Position numbers and translations under genes: made by a program. Below are positions 16,443 through 25,719 of a stretch of DNA of 64,000 bases, piece by piece. The notes beneath the pieces are model-generated. The model was given only the letters and a program-made list of their open reading frames with translations. It was not told where the DNA came from and did not search any database. The stretch spans positions 124,001 to 188,000 of the forward strand of contig CAZNPU010000001.1 in the NCBI GenBank assembly GCA_964575335.1. The letters are read 5' to 3'. The stretch comes from CAZNPU01 sp964575335 (GTDB lineage: Bacteria; Planctomycetota; Phycisphaerae; Phycisphaerales; SM1A02). How positions within the stretch are numbered: position 1 is the stretch's first letter; each line of letters starts with the position of its first letter.

Positions 16443-17690
16443 ATGACGACCAAACGCGCCGCACTCCATATTCCCGTTGTTTCCGCTTCGCTGGCGCGAC
16501 GGATGCTTCTGGGCGCGCAGGGACTGCTGGACAACCCCGAGCGCCGCGCCGCGCCTGCAGCCCTGCAGCGCCTCATCGAGCAGATGGGCTTTGTTCAGGT
16601 GGATTCGATCAACGTTCTTGAGCGTGCGCATCATCTGACCCTGTTCAGCCGCATGCATTGCTATCAGCACAGCATGCTTGCGCGACTGGTGGAGCACAAG
16701 CGCTCGCTTTTTGAGCACTGGACGCATGACGCTTCGGTAATTCCCGTTAACTGTTTTCACCACTGGAAACATCGCTTTGATCGCTCTCGCACACGAATTA
16801 AAGCGAGCAAATGGTGGCGGGAACGCATGGGGCCTGATGCGGAGAAAATCATCAGTCAGGTGCGCGATCGCATTGCCGATGAAGGACCGTTGCTGTCACG
16901 CGATTTCGAACACGATCGTCACGGCCGATCGTTGCCGGAAAATGGCTGGTGGGGATGGAAACCGCAGAAAGCGGCGCTGGAGTTTCTCTGGCGCACCGGC
17001 GAACTTGCGGTAGCCCGGCGCATCAATTTTCAGAAGGTGTACGACCTGACCGAGCGGGTGCTGCCGGCACAGCATGTCCTGCCGCCGTCGCCGCCCGATG
17101 AACATGTTGATTGGGCGTGTCGATCGGCGCTTGAGCGTTTGGGGTTCGCCACTCCGGGCGAATTGGCGGCATTTTGGCACGCAATTGATCTGAAGCAGGT
17201 GCGCGCATGGTGTGCTCAATCGCTTCAGCGGGGTGACATTGTCGAGGTTCTGGTTGAATCAGCCGACGGGTCCGCGCCCCGCCGGGCTGTTGCGTTGGCG
17301 AACTGGGAATTGGTTGCTGATCGCCTGCCCGATGTGCCGCAAACGCTTCGCCTGCTTTGCCCATTTGACCCAGTGTTGCGCGATCGTCAGCGTGCGCAGC
17401 GGCTGTTTGACTTCGATTATCGCTTTGAAGCGTTCGTGCCGGCAGCGAAACGACGCTACGGCTATTACGTGCTGCCCATACTTGAAGGCGAGCGACTGAT
17501 CGGGCGGCTTGATCCAAAGTTTCACCGCCGGCGCAGCGAGCTTGAAATCGGCGGCATATGGTGGGAGCCGAAGATCAGGCCGACACGCGCGCGGCGTCAG
17601 GCGCTTCATCAGGCGGTCGAACGACTGGCAGCGTTCATCGGCGCCGATCGCATCACGTATGCCGGGCAGGGCGTGAATCGCCGCGAATGA
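16443..17690 (+). CDS. YcaQ/AlkZ-family winged-helix DNA glycosylase
   Basis: About 415 residues from ATG 16443 (MTTKRAALHIPVV). The frame extends upstream but the HTH_42-type domain begins here. The catalytic region reads GFVQVDSINVLERAHHLTLFSR. Its Q-V-D triplet is the QxD motif of the E. coli YcaQ (AlkX) branch, not the QxQ motif of Streptomyces AlkZ. WGWKPQKAALEFLWRTGELAV and the C-terminal LLCPFDPVLRDRQRAQRLFDFDYRFEAFVP are typical of the family. These enzymes excise bulky alkyl lesions and unhook interstrand crosslinks from DNA. It is a single gene with no linked repair partner nearby. Confidence 0.87.
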   Translation: MTTKRAALHIPVVSASLARRMLLGAQGLLDNPERRAAPAALQRLIEQMGFVQVDSINVLERAHHLTLFSRMHCYQHSMLARLVEHKRSLFEHWTHDASVIPVNCFHHWKHRFDRSRTRIKASKWWRERMGPDAEKIISQVRDRIADEGPLLSRDFEHDRHGRSLPENGWWGWKPQKAALEFLWRTGELAVARRINFQKVYDLTERVLPAQHVLPPSPPDEHVDWACRSALERLGFATPGELAAFWHAIDLKQVRAWCAQSLQRGDIVEVLVESADGSAPRRAVALANWELVADRLPDVPQTLRLLCPFDPVLRDRQRAQRLFDFDYRFEAFVPAAKRRYGYYVLPILEGERLIGRLDPKFHRRRSELEIGGIWWEPKIRPTRARRQALHQAVERLAAFIGADRITYAGQGVNRRE

Positions 17691-17811
17691 ATGAATGTCA
17701 GGTGCGCGATGGTTGATCGCCCATGACGTGATTACACTTGCAGAATTCGTTGTCTGTTTTTGTTGAAGCTCGGTTGTCTACATTTGATTCAAGCCAAAGA
17801 AGGAGCGTTGC

Positions 17812-19302
17812 GTGTTCAAGTCGATTCAACTGGCCGCCAAGCCGCGCAAAGGTGCGGTTGTTGTCGTGGGGGTGTTTGCGGAGGAAATGAAGCTGCCAGC
17901 GGATTTGGCCGGCGTTGAGCCATCAACACGCAAGGCGCTGGAGATCGGGTTGAAAGCGCCGGGCTTCAAGGCCGATGCTGGCGATACGCACCTGACTCAC
18001 ACCGGCGACCTGTTGCTGGGATTGGGCAAGCGAAGCGAGTTGACGCCTGATGCGCTGCGGGTGATCGGCGCCAAACTGGCGATACGGCTGGACAATATGG
18101 CGGCAAAGGCAGCCAATGTGTATGTGGCTGAAGCGCTGGGAGCAACATCGATCCCGGCTCGCGTCGCCGGTCGGGCTGTCGGCGAAGGCATGGGCCTTGG
18201 CAACTGGCGGGTGGATTTCTTTGCCGGTACAGCAAGCAACACCAAGCCGGCCAATCCGCCGCTGACCGTCGCTGCGGCCGATGTTGAGTTTCGCAACGGG
18301 CTTGAACGCGGCCTGCTGCTGGCGGAATCGACCAATTACGCGCGCAGAATCGGCGTGACGCCGCCGAACATCTGCAACCCCGCGTGGATCGCCAATGAAG
18401 CCCGCAAACTGGCCCGCGCCACCGGCATGACATGCAAGGTGATCAGCTTCAACCAGGCCAGGCAACTTGGCATGGGGGGCATCGTGAACGTGGGCATGGG
18501 CTCGGAGAACAAGCCATGTCTGGTGATATTGGAGTATCGCCCGACCAGAATCGCTCCGGCAGCGCGAGGTCAGCGCCTTGCGCTGGTGGGCAAGACCATG
18601 ACCTACGACACCGGCGGCTACTCGTTGAAAATCAGCGGCAGCATGAAGGGCATGAAATACGATAAATGCGGCGGCATTGCTGTGCTGGGTGCGCTGCATG
18701 CCATCGCTGCGCTCAAATTGCCCGTGCATGTGATCGGCGTGCTTGCCTGCGCAGAAAACATGATCAGTGGCGACGCGTATCGCCCCGATGACATCATCAC
18801 CATGTACAACGGCGTCAGCGTGGAGGTGACCAACACCGACGCTGAGGGACGACTTGTGCTGGGCGATGCGCTGGCGTACGCGTGCAAAGACCTCAAAGCC
18901 ACCGCCATCGTCGATCTCGCCACACTCACAGGCGGCATCGTGACCGCGCTGGGGCACTTCTGCAGCGGCGTGTTCTGCAACGATGACGACCTGCTGACGC
19001 GACTGAATCAGGCGTCAGAGACATCGGGCGAGAAGATCTGGCGCATGCCGCTTTGGAAAGAGCACAAAGACTTCATGCGCTCCCCGCACGCTGACATTCT
19101 CAACTCCAATCCGTCGCGCAATGCGCATCCCATTCAGGGCGCTGCGTTTCTGGCCTATTTTGTGGATGAGAAAATCCCCTGGGCGCATATCGATATCGCC
19201 GGCGTAGGCAACACCGATAAAGACAGCGACCTGTACGTCCAGGGCGCCACCGGCTACGGCGTGCGCATGCTGGTCGATCTCGTGGAAGGCTACAGCAAAT
19301 AA
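17812..19302 (+). CDS. Leucyl aminopeptidase, M17 family
   Basis: A 496-residue cytoplasmic dizinc aminopeptidase that releases N-terminal residues from peptides. Start GTG 17812 has AAGGAG 8 bases upstream. The divergent N-terminal domain (1-170) is followed by the catalytic domain. Metal ligands are readable: the lysine in VGKTMTYDTGG, the aspartate of that motif, the aspartate in MKYDKCGG, and the Asp and Glu in the M17 signature NTDAEGRLVLGDAL. The catalytic Arg is in that signature. The loop around TMTYDTGGYSLK differs slightly from the usual GITFDSGGISLK, but no ligand is lost. It is followed 95 bases later by a SixA-like gene. Confidence 0.93.
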   Translation: MFKSIQLAAKPRKGAVVVVGVFAEEMKLPADLAGVEPSTRKALEIGLKAPGFKADAGDTHLTHTGDLLLGLGKRSELTPDALRVIGAKLAIRLDNMAAKAANVYVAEALGATSIPARVAGRAVGEGMGLGNWRVDFFAGTASNTKPANPPLTVAAADVEFRNGLERGLLLAESTNYARRIGVTPPNICNPAWIANEARKLARATGMTCKVISFNQARQLGMGGIVNVGMGSENKPCLVILEYRPTRIAPAARGQRLALVGKTMTYDTGGYSLKISGSMKGMKYDKCGGIAVLGALHAIAALKLPVHVIGVLACAENMISGDAYRPDDIITMYNGVSVEVTNTDAEGRLVLGDALAYACKDLKATAIVDLATLTGGIVTALGHFCSGVFCNDDDLLTRLNQASETSGEKIWRMPLWKEHKDFMRSPHADILNSNPSRNAHPIQGAAFLAYFVDEKIPWAHIDIAGVGNTDKDSDLYVQGATGYGVRMLVDLVEGYSK

Positions 19303-19397
19303 CTCACGCGACGCGACGCAACGCAAAAAAAAGTTGATAGTCAAAAGCGATTCATCAGCCCGGCGCATCGGCCTGATTCTCGCTACACTGCCGCCTT

Positions 19398-19832
19398 ATG
19401 CAGACAATCCTGCTGATTCGGCACGCCAAAGCGTTGGACCCCAATCAATGGGACCAGCCGGATCATCTTCGTCCGCTGACAACTGCCGGTATGAAGCAGG
19501 CCCGCGCCATCGCTGATGAATTAGGCACAACCAACATCAGATCCATTCGCACCTCGCCTGCAGTTCGATGCGTGCAAACCGTTCAACCGCTGGCTGAGCA
19601 GGCGGGCGTGGAACTGGAGATTGATGACACGCTCATGGAAGGCCGGCCCATTCACCTGCCCGATGCGCACAGCAGCGGCCTGCACATTCTCTGCGCCCAC
19701 AGCGACAACATCCTTGCGCTGCTTGAACACCTGAACATCGACTGGCAGGAGTGCAGAAAAGGCTCAATCTGGATGCTCAAACGCGACGATGCGGGCGACA
19801 TTGTCGACGTGTCATATGTGCCTCCGGCATGA
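19398..19832 (+). CDS. SixA-like histidine phosphatase
   Basis: A 144-residue cytoplasmic protein. The histidine phosphatase motif LLIRHAKALD at residues 5-14 carries the phospho-accepting His. The second basic site (SIRTSPAVRCVQTVQPLA) and the later CAHSDNI histidine complete the active site. Length and the short RHAKA form match SixA, which dephosphorylates His-phosphotransfer domains. Other small members act on small phosphoesters, so the substrate is uncertain. It follows the aminopeptidase by 95 bases and converges on the YdjM-like gene with only 14 bases between stops. Confidence 0.85.
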   Translation: MQTILLIRHAKALDPNQWDQPDHLRPLTTAGMKQARAIADELGTTNIRSIRTSPAVRCVQTVQPLAEQAGVELEIDDTLMEGRPIHLPDAHSSGLHILCAHSDNILALLEHLNIDWQECRKGSIWMLKRDDAGDIVDVSYVPPA

Positions 19833-19846
19833 TCGCGCGCAGGCGG

Positions 19847-20944
19847 TCACTCTGCGGCGTTGCCTTCGGATAAAGACGCCACAATGTGGTCGAGCGGGAG
19901 ATACGACAAACTCGGCTGGCGAAGTTCATCCAGCAATTCCTGCAGCGCTTCACGCCGACTCCTGTTTGCGTTTGTTCCGCGCACCGCGATAACCGAATCG
20001 TCAGCCGCAATCCGCAGGCCCCACAGCGGTTGAAATTTCTCGGGTGAAAGCGAATAGCGCATGTCGCCGATCACCACCGCATGGCGATTGCCGGGGTTTT
20101 CCGATTCGATGATCGCCATGTAATCGTCAGCGAAGACAGCGAAGCGCGACACGAGGTTTTCAACGCGCTGAAGATCAAGCGACGCTGCAAAAGGCAACGT
20201 TCGCACGTCTTCAGCTCGCGCAACGGCTATCGATTCACCGATGCTGACCCGCGCTGTGCGCAGCAGCGGCAGGCGAATGCCGTCGGCGTACAGTTTGCCC
20301 TCATGTTCATACACCGACCGCCAGAGCACGATGTTGGCGAAGGTGGGCATGGCGCGGCCGCGCTCGATCACGTGGCCTCGCGCTGCAGCCAGCTGCTGCT
20401 GCACCGCGACGGCGCGCTGATGCTGAACGGCGGCCAGCCCCATGTACATCATGGCAATCGCCAGCATGCACGCTGCGATTGTGCCCGTTTGAGATCGGAT
20501 GAAAGCTGCGAGCACGACGCCAAATAGCAGCGGCAGGGTAAACAGCGGGTCGATGATGCTGATGAAATCCCACGCCACGCGACCGTTGTCAAATGGCCAC
20601 AGCGCATGCGTGCCGTAGCTTGTGCAGCAATCAAGCAGGCCATGTGTTGCGTAAGCGATGGTGGCGGTGAGATACACCGCGCCAGCCTGTGCCCGCCACC
20701 TTTTGAAGGCCAGAAACGGCAGCGCCGCGACGAGGCCGCCAATGGGAATAAACGCCAGTGCGTGCGTGAAATGCCGGTGCAGTTCCCACGGCAGAGCCGG
20801 GTGGGCGAGCGATCCCCACATCACATCGATATCGGCCAGCGCGCCGCCGACGGCGCCGATCAGCAATGCACTGCGACCGACCCGATTGGACATAACCGCT
20901 GCGGCTGTGGCAGCTCCCAAAGTTGCCTGCGTGACGATATCCAT
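19847..20944 (-). CDS. YdjM-like (DUF457) membrane protein, predicted metal-dependent hydrolase
   Basis: A 365-residue membrane protein. ATG 20944 (MDIVTQATLGAATAAAVM) places the family's first helix at the N-terminus. The HxxxTH-like motif (ELHRHFTHALAF), the aspartates in GALADIDVMWG and the later YATHGLLDCCTSYGTHALWPF are the conserved polar residues of this LexA-regulated YdjM family. At least five hydrophobic helices span residues 25-220. A soluble C-terminal domain of about 150 residues (YADGIRLPLLRTARVSIGES onward) follows. The family is linked to membrane or phospholipid-related hydrolysis, but the chemistry is unproven. Confidence 0.8.
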   Translation of the reverse strand: MDIVTQATLGAATAAAVMSNRVGRSALLIGAVGGALADIDVMWGSLAHPALPWELHRHFTHALAFIPIGGLVAALPFLAFKRWRAQAGAVYLTATIAYATHGLLDCCTSYGTHALWPFDNGRVAWDFISIIDPLFTLPLLFGVVLAAFIRSQTGTIAACMLAIAMMYMGLAAVQHQRAVAVQQQLAAARGHVIERGRAMPTFANIVLWRSVYEHEGKLYADGIRLPLLRTARVSIGESIAVARAEDVRTLPFAASLDLQRVENLVSRFAVFADDYMAIIESENPGNRHAVVIGDMRYSLSPEKFQPLWGLRIAADDSVIAVRGTNANRSRREALQELLDELRQPSLSYLPLDHIVASLSEGNAAE

Positions 20945-21371
20945 GTTTCGGTACAGGGTTTGAGTTACAGATCGACGAACGTCCAGCGCCTGATCAAACC
21001 TGTTGTCGGTGGTGGATTGATATGGTGCCCTGCGCGCGACAATCAAGACAGCAGGTTCGACCCACCCGGCTGTAACCATCGCCAGCATGGGCCAGCGGAT
21101 TGTATGTCCGGGGCTGGTGCGGGGCTTATCACGCCTTGGCGTAAGCATTGACACCCCGCAGAGCCGCTCGTATTCTCATGCCGCTGCTGTCTCAGCAGGA
21201 TCCGCAGGCAACCACTGCAGCGGCCTGCGGATGACCAGCCATCATGCATTCATGAAACGGCATACGCAGGTCAAAGCAGTCGGTCGGGACATGTCGGGCT
21301 TATGTCATGGCAGTCGATGTGTCAGACCTGCACGCGGGCAAATGAATTGATCGACGCGGAGCGATCAACAA
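20945..21371. other. Divergent intergenic region with an inverted repeat
   Basis: Between the YdjM-like gene and the first glycan gene. ATCCGCAGGC (21200-21209) and GCCTGCGGAT (21223-21232) form a perfect 10-bp inverted repeat around a 13-base loop. It could be an operator or an RNA stem ahead of the polysaccharide locus. No gene is seen. Confidence 0.4.
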
Positions 21372-22952
21372 ATGGATGAAAGATCAAATCATGCTTCGCT
21401 CCGAGTAGCAGCCATTGTGCTCAATTCGGTGAGCCATGACACGCGTGTTCTCAAAGAAGCGGCTTCACTCCGGGAGGCGGGTTACGAGGTGACGATCTTC
21501 GGCGTGCGCGATAACCGGTGCGCTGATCCGCAGACGTTGCTGCCCGACGGCACGCGCATCGTTCGCGTGATGTGGCGAAGCCCGACCTACCGCCTGATCG
21601 CGCAGCTTTTTCTTGCCGTTGGCGCACTGTGTCTTGCGGCATTAGGTGTCGCGTACTGGCTGTGGATCGAATCATTCACCGTATGGGTTCGCGACATCAT
21701 CGTCGCATTGGATTTGGCCGAGGCATTCAAATTTGGAGGGTTGGCGGTGCTTCTCGCTGGCGGGGCGATGATGCTGCTCAAGCCGGCCAATCACTTGATT
21801 CGCATGGCGAATCGATACGCGATACTGGATGATCCGCGACTGGCTGAACTTCAGTCCAATGAGAAAGCGTCGCCCTCATCGGTCAAGCGCATGGCGTCTG
21901 CGGCGCTGTCGCGCTTTGTAAGCGCGATGAACCGTTTCATTTCAGCGCACGTGAAGCGGCGTCAGATTGTTCGGGCGATGGAGGCCTATCGACCGGACGT
22001 GGTGCATTGCCACGATCTCAACGCGCTGCCGATTGGTTGCGCGTACGCCCGTCGGCACAAGGCGCATGTGGTGTACGACTCGCATGAGATTTTTGAGGCG
22101 GTTTCGATGATGTCGCCGAGCCGCCGGCGCTGGCTGGAATTTGCACAGCGGCGATACAGCGGGCATGTCGATCTGTTCATCACCATCAACGAAAGCATCG
22201 CAACGTATTTGAATCGCAAGTACCCCAAGCTCCCGCCTGCGGTGGTGGTCAAGAACGCAGCAAAGGCGCCGAGTGGGCCGGTCGAATACGACGGCCGCCT
22301 GCATCGCGCTGCCGGCCTGGAACCTTCAACGCAGATTCTGCTGTACCAAGGCGGGTTTTCGCGGTTCCGCGGGCTTTCAATTCTGCTGCAGGCTGCGCCA
22401 TTGCTGCCTGAGAACTGGGCGCTGGTGATGATGGGATGGGGGGCGCTTGAAGCGGAACTGAAGGCGCTTGCGCAGCGGCTCGATCCTGCAGGCACGCGCA
22501 TTCGCTTTGTGCCGGGCGCGCCGCTGGCTGAACTGGCACAGTGGACCGCTGGCGCTTCGCTGGGCGTGATCCCTTACGAGAACGTCTGCCTGAATCATTG
22601 GTACTGCACGCCCAACAAGCTTTGGGAGTATCCGCTGGCGGGCGTGCCGATTCTGGCAAGCGGCTTTCCGGAGCTTGAGCGCACGATCGTGGGCAACGGC
22701 ATTGGCCGTGTGCTGCCCGATCTCCTGACGCCCCAGGCCATTGCGGATGCCGTTTCATCAATCAGCGCTGACGAATTACAGGCGATGCGCGAACGCTGCC
22801 GGTCGTTCATCGAAGCTGACAACTGGTCCGTCTACGCCAAATGTCTGGTCGCCAGCTACGACCGGTTGTGCCGGCGTTCTGCGCAGCAGCGGCAGCAGGC
22901 GGAACCCTCAACAACATCCGCAGCAATCAGCGTTTCCGGCCCGACCACCTGA
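21372..22952 (+). CDS. GT4-family glycosyltransferase with internal membrane hairpin
   Basis: A 526-residue protein. The N-terminal Rossmann half opens with VAAIVLNSVSHDTRVLKEAASL and includes VVHCHDLNALPIGCAYARR and VVYDSHEIFE. This is the GT-B fold acceptor side seen in GT4 enzymes that use nucleotide sugars. The C-terminal half has LLYQGGFSRFRGL and NKLWEYPLAGVPILASGFPE, the donor-binding part. Two hydrophobic helices (residues about 75-97 and 118-137) are inserted inside the N-terminal domain, which suggests membrane attachment. It is the first gene of the polysaccharide cluster. The next gene starts 145 bases downstream. Confidence 0.85.
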   Translation: MDERSNHASLRVAAIVLNSVSHDTRVLKEAASLREAGYEVTIFGVRDNRCADPQTLLPDGTRIVRVMWRSPTYRLIAQLFLAVGALCLAALGVAYWLWIESFTVWVRDIIVALDLAEAFKFGGLAVLLAGGAMMLLKPANHLIRMANRYAILDDPRLAELQSNEKASPSSVKRMASAALSRFVSAMNRFISAHVKRRQIVRAMEAYRPDVVHCHDLNALPIGCAYARRHKAHVVYDSHEIFEAVSMMSPSRRRWLEFAQRRYSGHVDLFITINESIATYLNRKYPKLPPAVVVKNAAKAPSGPVEYDGRLHRAAGLEPSTQILLYQGGFSRFRGLSILLQAAPLLPENWALVMMGWGALEAELKALAQRLDPAGTRIRFVPGAPLAELAQWTAGASLGVIPYENVCLNHWYCTPNKLWEYPLAGVPILASGFPELERTIVGNGIGRVLPDLLTPQAIADAVSSISADELQAMRERCRSFIEADNWSVYAKCLVASYDRLCRRSAQQRQQAEPSTTSAAISVSGPTT

Positions 22953-23097
22953 GACGACCACGGTTTGTCGCCTGTATGCGCGCATGCGGCGGCAATCGGC
23001 AAGGCGGACTGTGCTACACTACGCCTCCGCGCCTGAGCCATGTTCCTGGTTTTCGGGTCCGGTTTTCGGGTTCAGCCGACATATCACGAGCCGTTTT

Positions 23098-25719
23098 ATG
23101 CCCCCACGCGTGCTTGAGCACAACGCCACTTTCTCACCTGATTCGAACGCGGCGCGGTTTCGCGAGCGTTTTCTGGTGCTTGTGCCTGACGATGCGGCTG
23201 GCTCTGTCGAAGTCGGCTACGCCCATGCGCTGCCCATCATTTTCGAGAAGCTGGGATTTCTCGATATCGCGACATGCCCGCTGAGCGAATATCAAGCAAA
23301 CGCCCAAGCTGGGCCGTTGCCGCACGTACTGCTGCTGCCGAATGCAACGGTCAACGCCTTGTCGGTGTCGGATATCGAATCGCTGCGGCAGGATGGCGTG
23401 ATTCTCTTTGCAGAAGGTCCCTGGCCGGCGTCGTGGGACCAGTGGCTTGGGATCACAATTGACCGAGAAGCGCCTGGGCAAACCGATATCGCCTATGCCG
23501 TTGACGATCGATCGCTTCGTGACCGGATGGATCGATTCCTTCGCGGCATGAAGAACCCCTCTTTCAGCGGCGCGTACGAATCAGCCGACTCGCTGGCGAT
23601 CAAAGCCCGGCGGCGCGTAACGCGCCGGCAAAGCGAGACCGTCTCCCGGTACGCCGATGTGAACCTGTCGACGGAAATCCCGGCATGGTCAATCCGGCCG
23701 ACGCAGCGATTGCACGCTGCTGATGCTGATACTGCGAACGCAAACAAATCATCGCTGAAATTGCAGACGCTGCTCAGTTGGGGCAGCGCGGAATCAACGA
23801 TGCGCAGCGGCGAGCCGCGCGGCCATCTGCTGCTCCGGGACGGATCGTTTTTTCTCAGCAGCTGGCAGATGCTGTCGTATCTGGCGCAGGATTACACCGC
23901 AGCGGCCAAGCATCATGTGTATTCGTTCAGCAACGACCGCTATCCGCTGGAATTTCTGTTGTTTCAGATGCTGATCGACGCGCTTGGCGAGCAATGGGAA
24001 CGATTGCTCGGCGTGGGTATGGGCGGCCTTGCTGGCATTCGTCTTGCGCCGTGGCCTGCAGCGGCGCAGTATGCTCTGACGGTGCGGCATGATGTTGACC
24101 GCCTGCCGAAGGAGCCGTCGTTTTCGCAGCTTCTGGAGGCGGAGCGCCGCTCGAAGGTGGGCGTGAGCTGTTATTTTCTCAAGTCCACCGCCGATCGCGA
24201 AGTCATGCGCCGATTTGCCGACAACGGTGCGGAGATCGCGCTTCACACCGCCCATCTGGAGCCGGAGGCCGAGGCTGAAATCAGCGCAATCACGACGCAT
24301 GGCTTTCCGCAGCCTGCTGGATTCACCGTACACGGCAACCAGGGGTTTTACGGCTGGCGCGGTGCGGCAATGTGGGAGCAGGCCCAGCACCTGGGCATGA
24401 GCTACTGCGAGCATCTCAGTTCAATTCGATATTGGCCGTCGCGCGTTTTCAAATTGGATGACGATGGGCGGATGCAGACGTATGCGTTTGTGGCTCTGCC
24501 GCATCATGTGTCGTTGGATCGCAACCAGCAGGACACATATTGCGCGGAACTCATTGCATCGCTGCCTGCGCTGGCAAGAAATCAGGTTTGCGTGACGGTG
24601 CTCAATCATCCCGACATTCACGTTGGCTCTTTGGTCAACATACTGCAGAAGCATCTGCCCAAGGATTACCTGGGTATGACGGCAGCGGAGATCGCAGCAT
24701 GGTGGCGGGCGACGCACTTCCGCGAGAATCTGTCGTTTGTCACGCGCAGCGCCGCATCTCAGCAGATCGAGATTGAAATCCGTTCACAGCAGCCCGTGCG
24801 CGGCTTGACGTTTGAATTGCCGCTTTCGATGCAGCCGGATGAGGTCCTGCTGAACGATGCTGAGCCGCCCGGGCTTATAATCAAGCAGTTTGCGCATTCA
24901 GCGATGGCTGCCAATGGCTGGCGCATCGCGTTTGACGTGCCTGCGGGGCAAAGCGTGTTGACTGTTCGGTGGTCGCTGCATGGACGAACGATGATGCATC
25001 TCAATAACCGCATCATTGAATGGTTCCAGCAGGATCGCGGCCAACCCACGCAGTCGGCAGAGCGAACCGCAGCATTCAACTCGCTTGAGCTTCATCGACG
25101 ACTGGATCCGTTGACTGAACCGGTGCGGGATATTCTCGATCGCGAAACCGAAGTTTCGATTTTGGATGTCGGCTGCGGCTTCGGCGGGCTGGCGCTGTCG
25201 CTGGCGTCATCGCGTCTGACACGCCGCGTGCATGCGGTGGATATAAGCCCGCGGTACTATGCCGTGGCCGCCCGCGCTGCTGAGGAACTGGGTCTTGACA
25301 ACGTGACGTTTGCATCGTGCAACATTCTTGAACTGCAGGATGTGGAAGCGTACGACCTGGTGCTGCTGTCCAATATGTTGTGCTATTTGACCACGCACGA
25401 AGATTTGCGGCGCGGATGCGAAAACGCGTGGCGGGCGACAAAGCCCGGCGGCGCGATCGCGCTGTACACGCCTCATGCGTGGTGCCTGCGAGAACCGTTT
25501 AGCAAGCTCTACGGCGTGCATTGGCTGCCCATGCCGCTTCGTGACCGGCTTGTCAGGCGGCTGGGACGCCGATCGACGATGCGCGACGTGCGGCTGCCGG
25601 CCACGCGCGAACTGCGCAACATCTTTCGACAGCTTGGCGGCAGGTCGATTCGCCAGACGCCAACCGGCTGGCGCACGCTGCTGCGCACATCGCACATCTA
25701 TCAATGGGTTCGAAAATGA
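23098..25719 (+). CDS. Fusion protein: polysaccharide-deacetylase-like domain plus SAM methyltransferase
   Basis: An 873-residue protein from ATG 23098 (MPPRVLEHNATF). The frame is open farther upstream, but that part overlaps the glycosyltransferase gene and looks non-coding. Residues 1-320 form an N-terminal domain I do not recognise. Residues about 330-545 resemble the NodB/CE4 fold, with the metal-site variant TVRHDVDRLP, then EIALHTAH and FTVHGNQGFYGWRG. NHPDIHV and WWRATH follow. Residues about 670-873 are a class I methyltransferase with motif I ILDVGCGFGGLAL, the acidic VDIS and LVLLSNMLCYLT. The first part is paralogous to the protein at 30250. It probably deacetylates and methylates the same glycan in the cytoplasm. 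Its stop overlaps the next start (ATGA). Confidence 0.78.
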   Translation: MPPRVLEHNATFSPDSNAARFRERFLVLVPDDAAGSVEVGYAHALPIIFEKLGFLDIATCPLSEYQANAQAGPLPHVLLLPNATVNALSVSDIESLRQDGVILFAEGPWPASWDQWLGITIDREAPGQTDIAYAVDDRSLRDRMDRFLRGMKNPSFSGAYESADSLAIKARRRVTRRQSETVSRYADVNLSTEIPAWSIRPTQRLHAADADTANANKSSLKLQTLLSWGSAESTMRSGEPRGHLLLRDGSFFLSSWQMLSYLAQDYTAAAKHHVYSFSNDRYPLEFLLFQMLIDALGEQWERLLGVGMGGLAGIRLAPWPAAAQYALTVRHDVDRLPKEPSFSQLLEAERRSKVGVSCYFLKSTADREVMRRFADNGAEIALHTAHLEPEAEAEISAITTHGFPQPAGFTVHGNQGFYGWRGAAMWEQAQHLGMSYCEHLSSIRYWPSRVFKLDDDGRMQTYAFVALPHHVSLDRNQQDTYCAELIASLPALARNQVCVTVLNHPDIHVGSLVNILQKHLPKDYLGMTAAEIAAWWRATHFRENLSFVTRSAASQQIEIEIRSQQPVRGLTFELPLSMQPDEVLLNDAEPPGLIIKQFAHSAMAANGWRIAFDVPAGQSVLTVRWSLHGRTMMHLNNRIIEWFQQDRGQPTQSAERTAAFNSLELHRRLDPLTEPVRDILDRETEVSILDVGCGFGGLALSLASSRLTRRVHAVDISPRYYAVAARAAEELGLDNVTFASCNILELQDVEAYDLVLLSNMLCYLTTHEDLRRGCENAWRATKPGGAIALYTPHAWCLREPFSKLYGVHWLPMPLRDRLVRRLGRRSTMRDVRLPATRELRNIFRQLGGRSIRQTPTGWRTLLRTSHIYQWVRK

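Noticed and set aside
17923..18957. Long minus-strand frame opposite the aminopeptidase (344 codons)
   Set aside because: Antisense to a complete M17 gene with all metal ligands; His/Arg-rich composition and no family signature.
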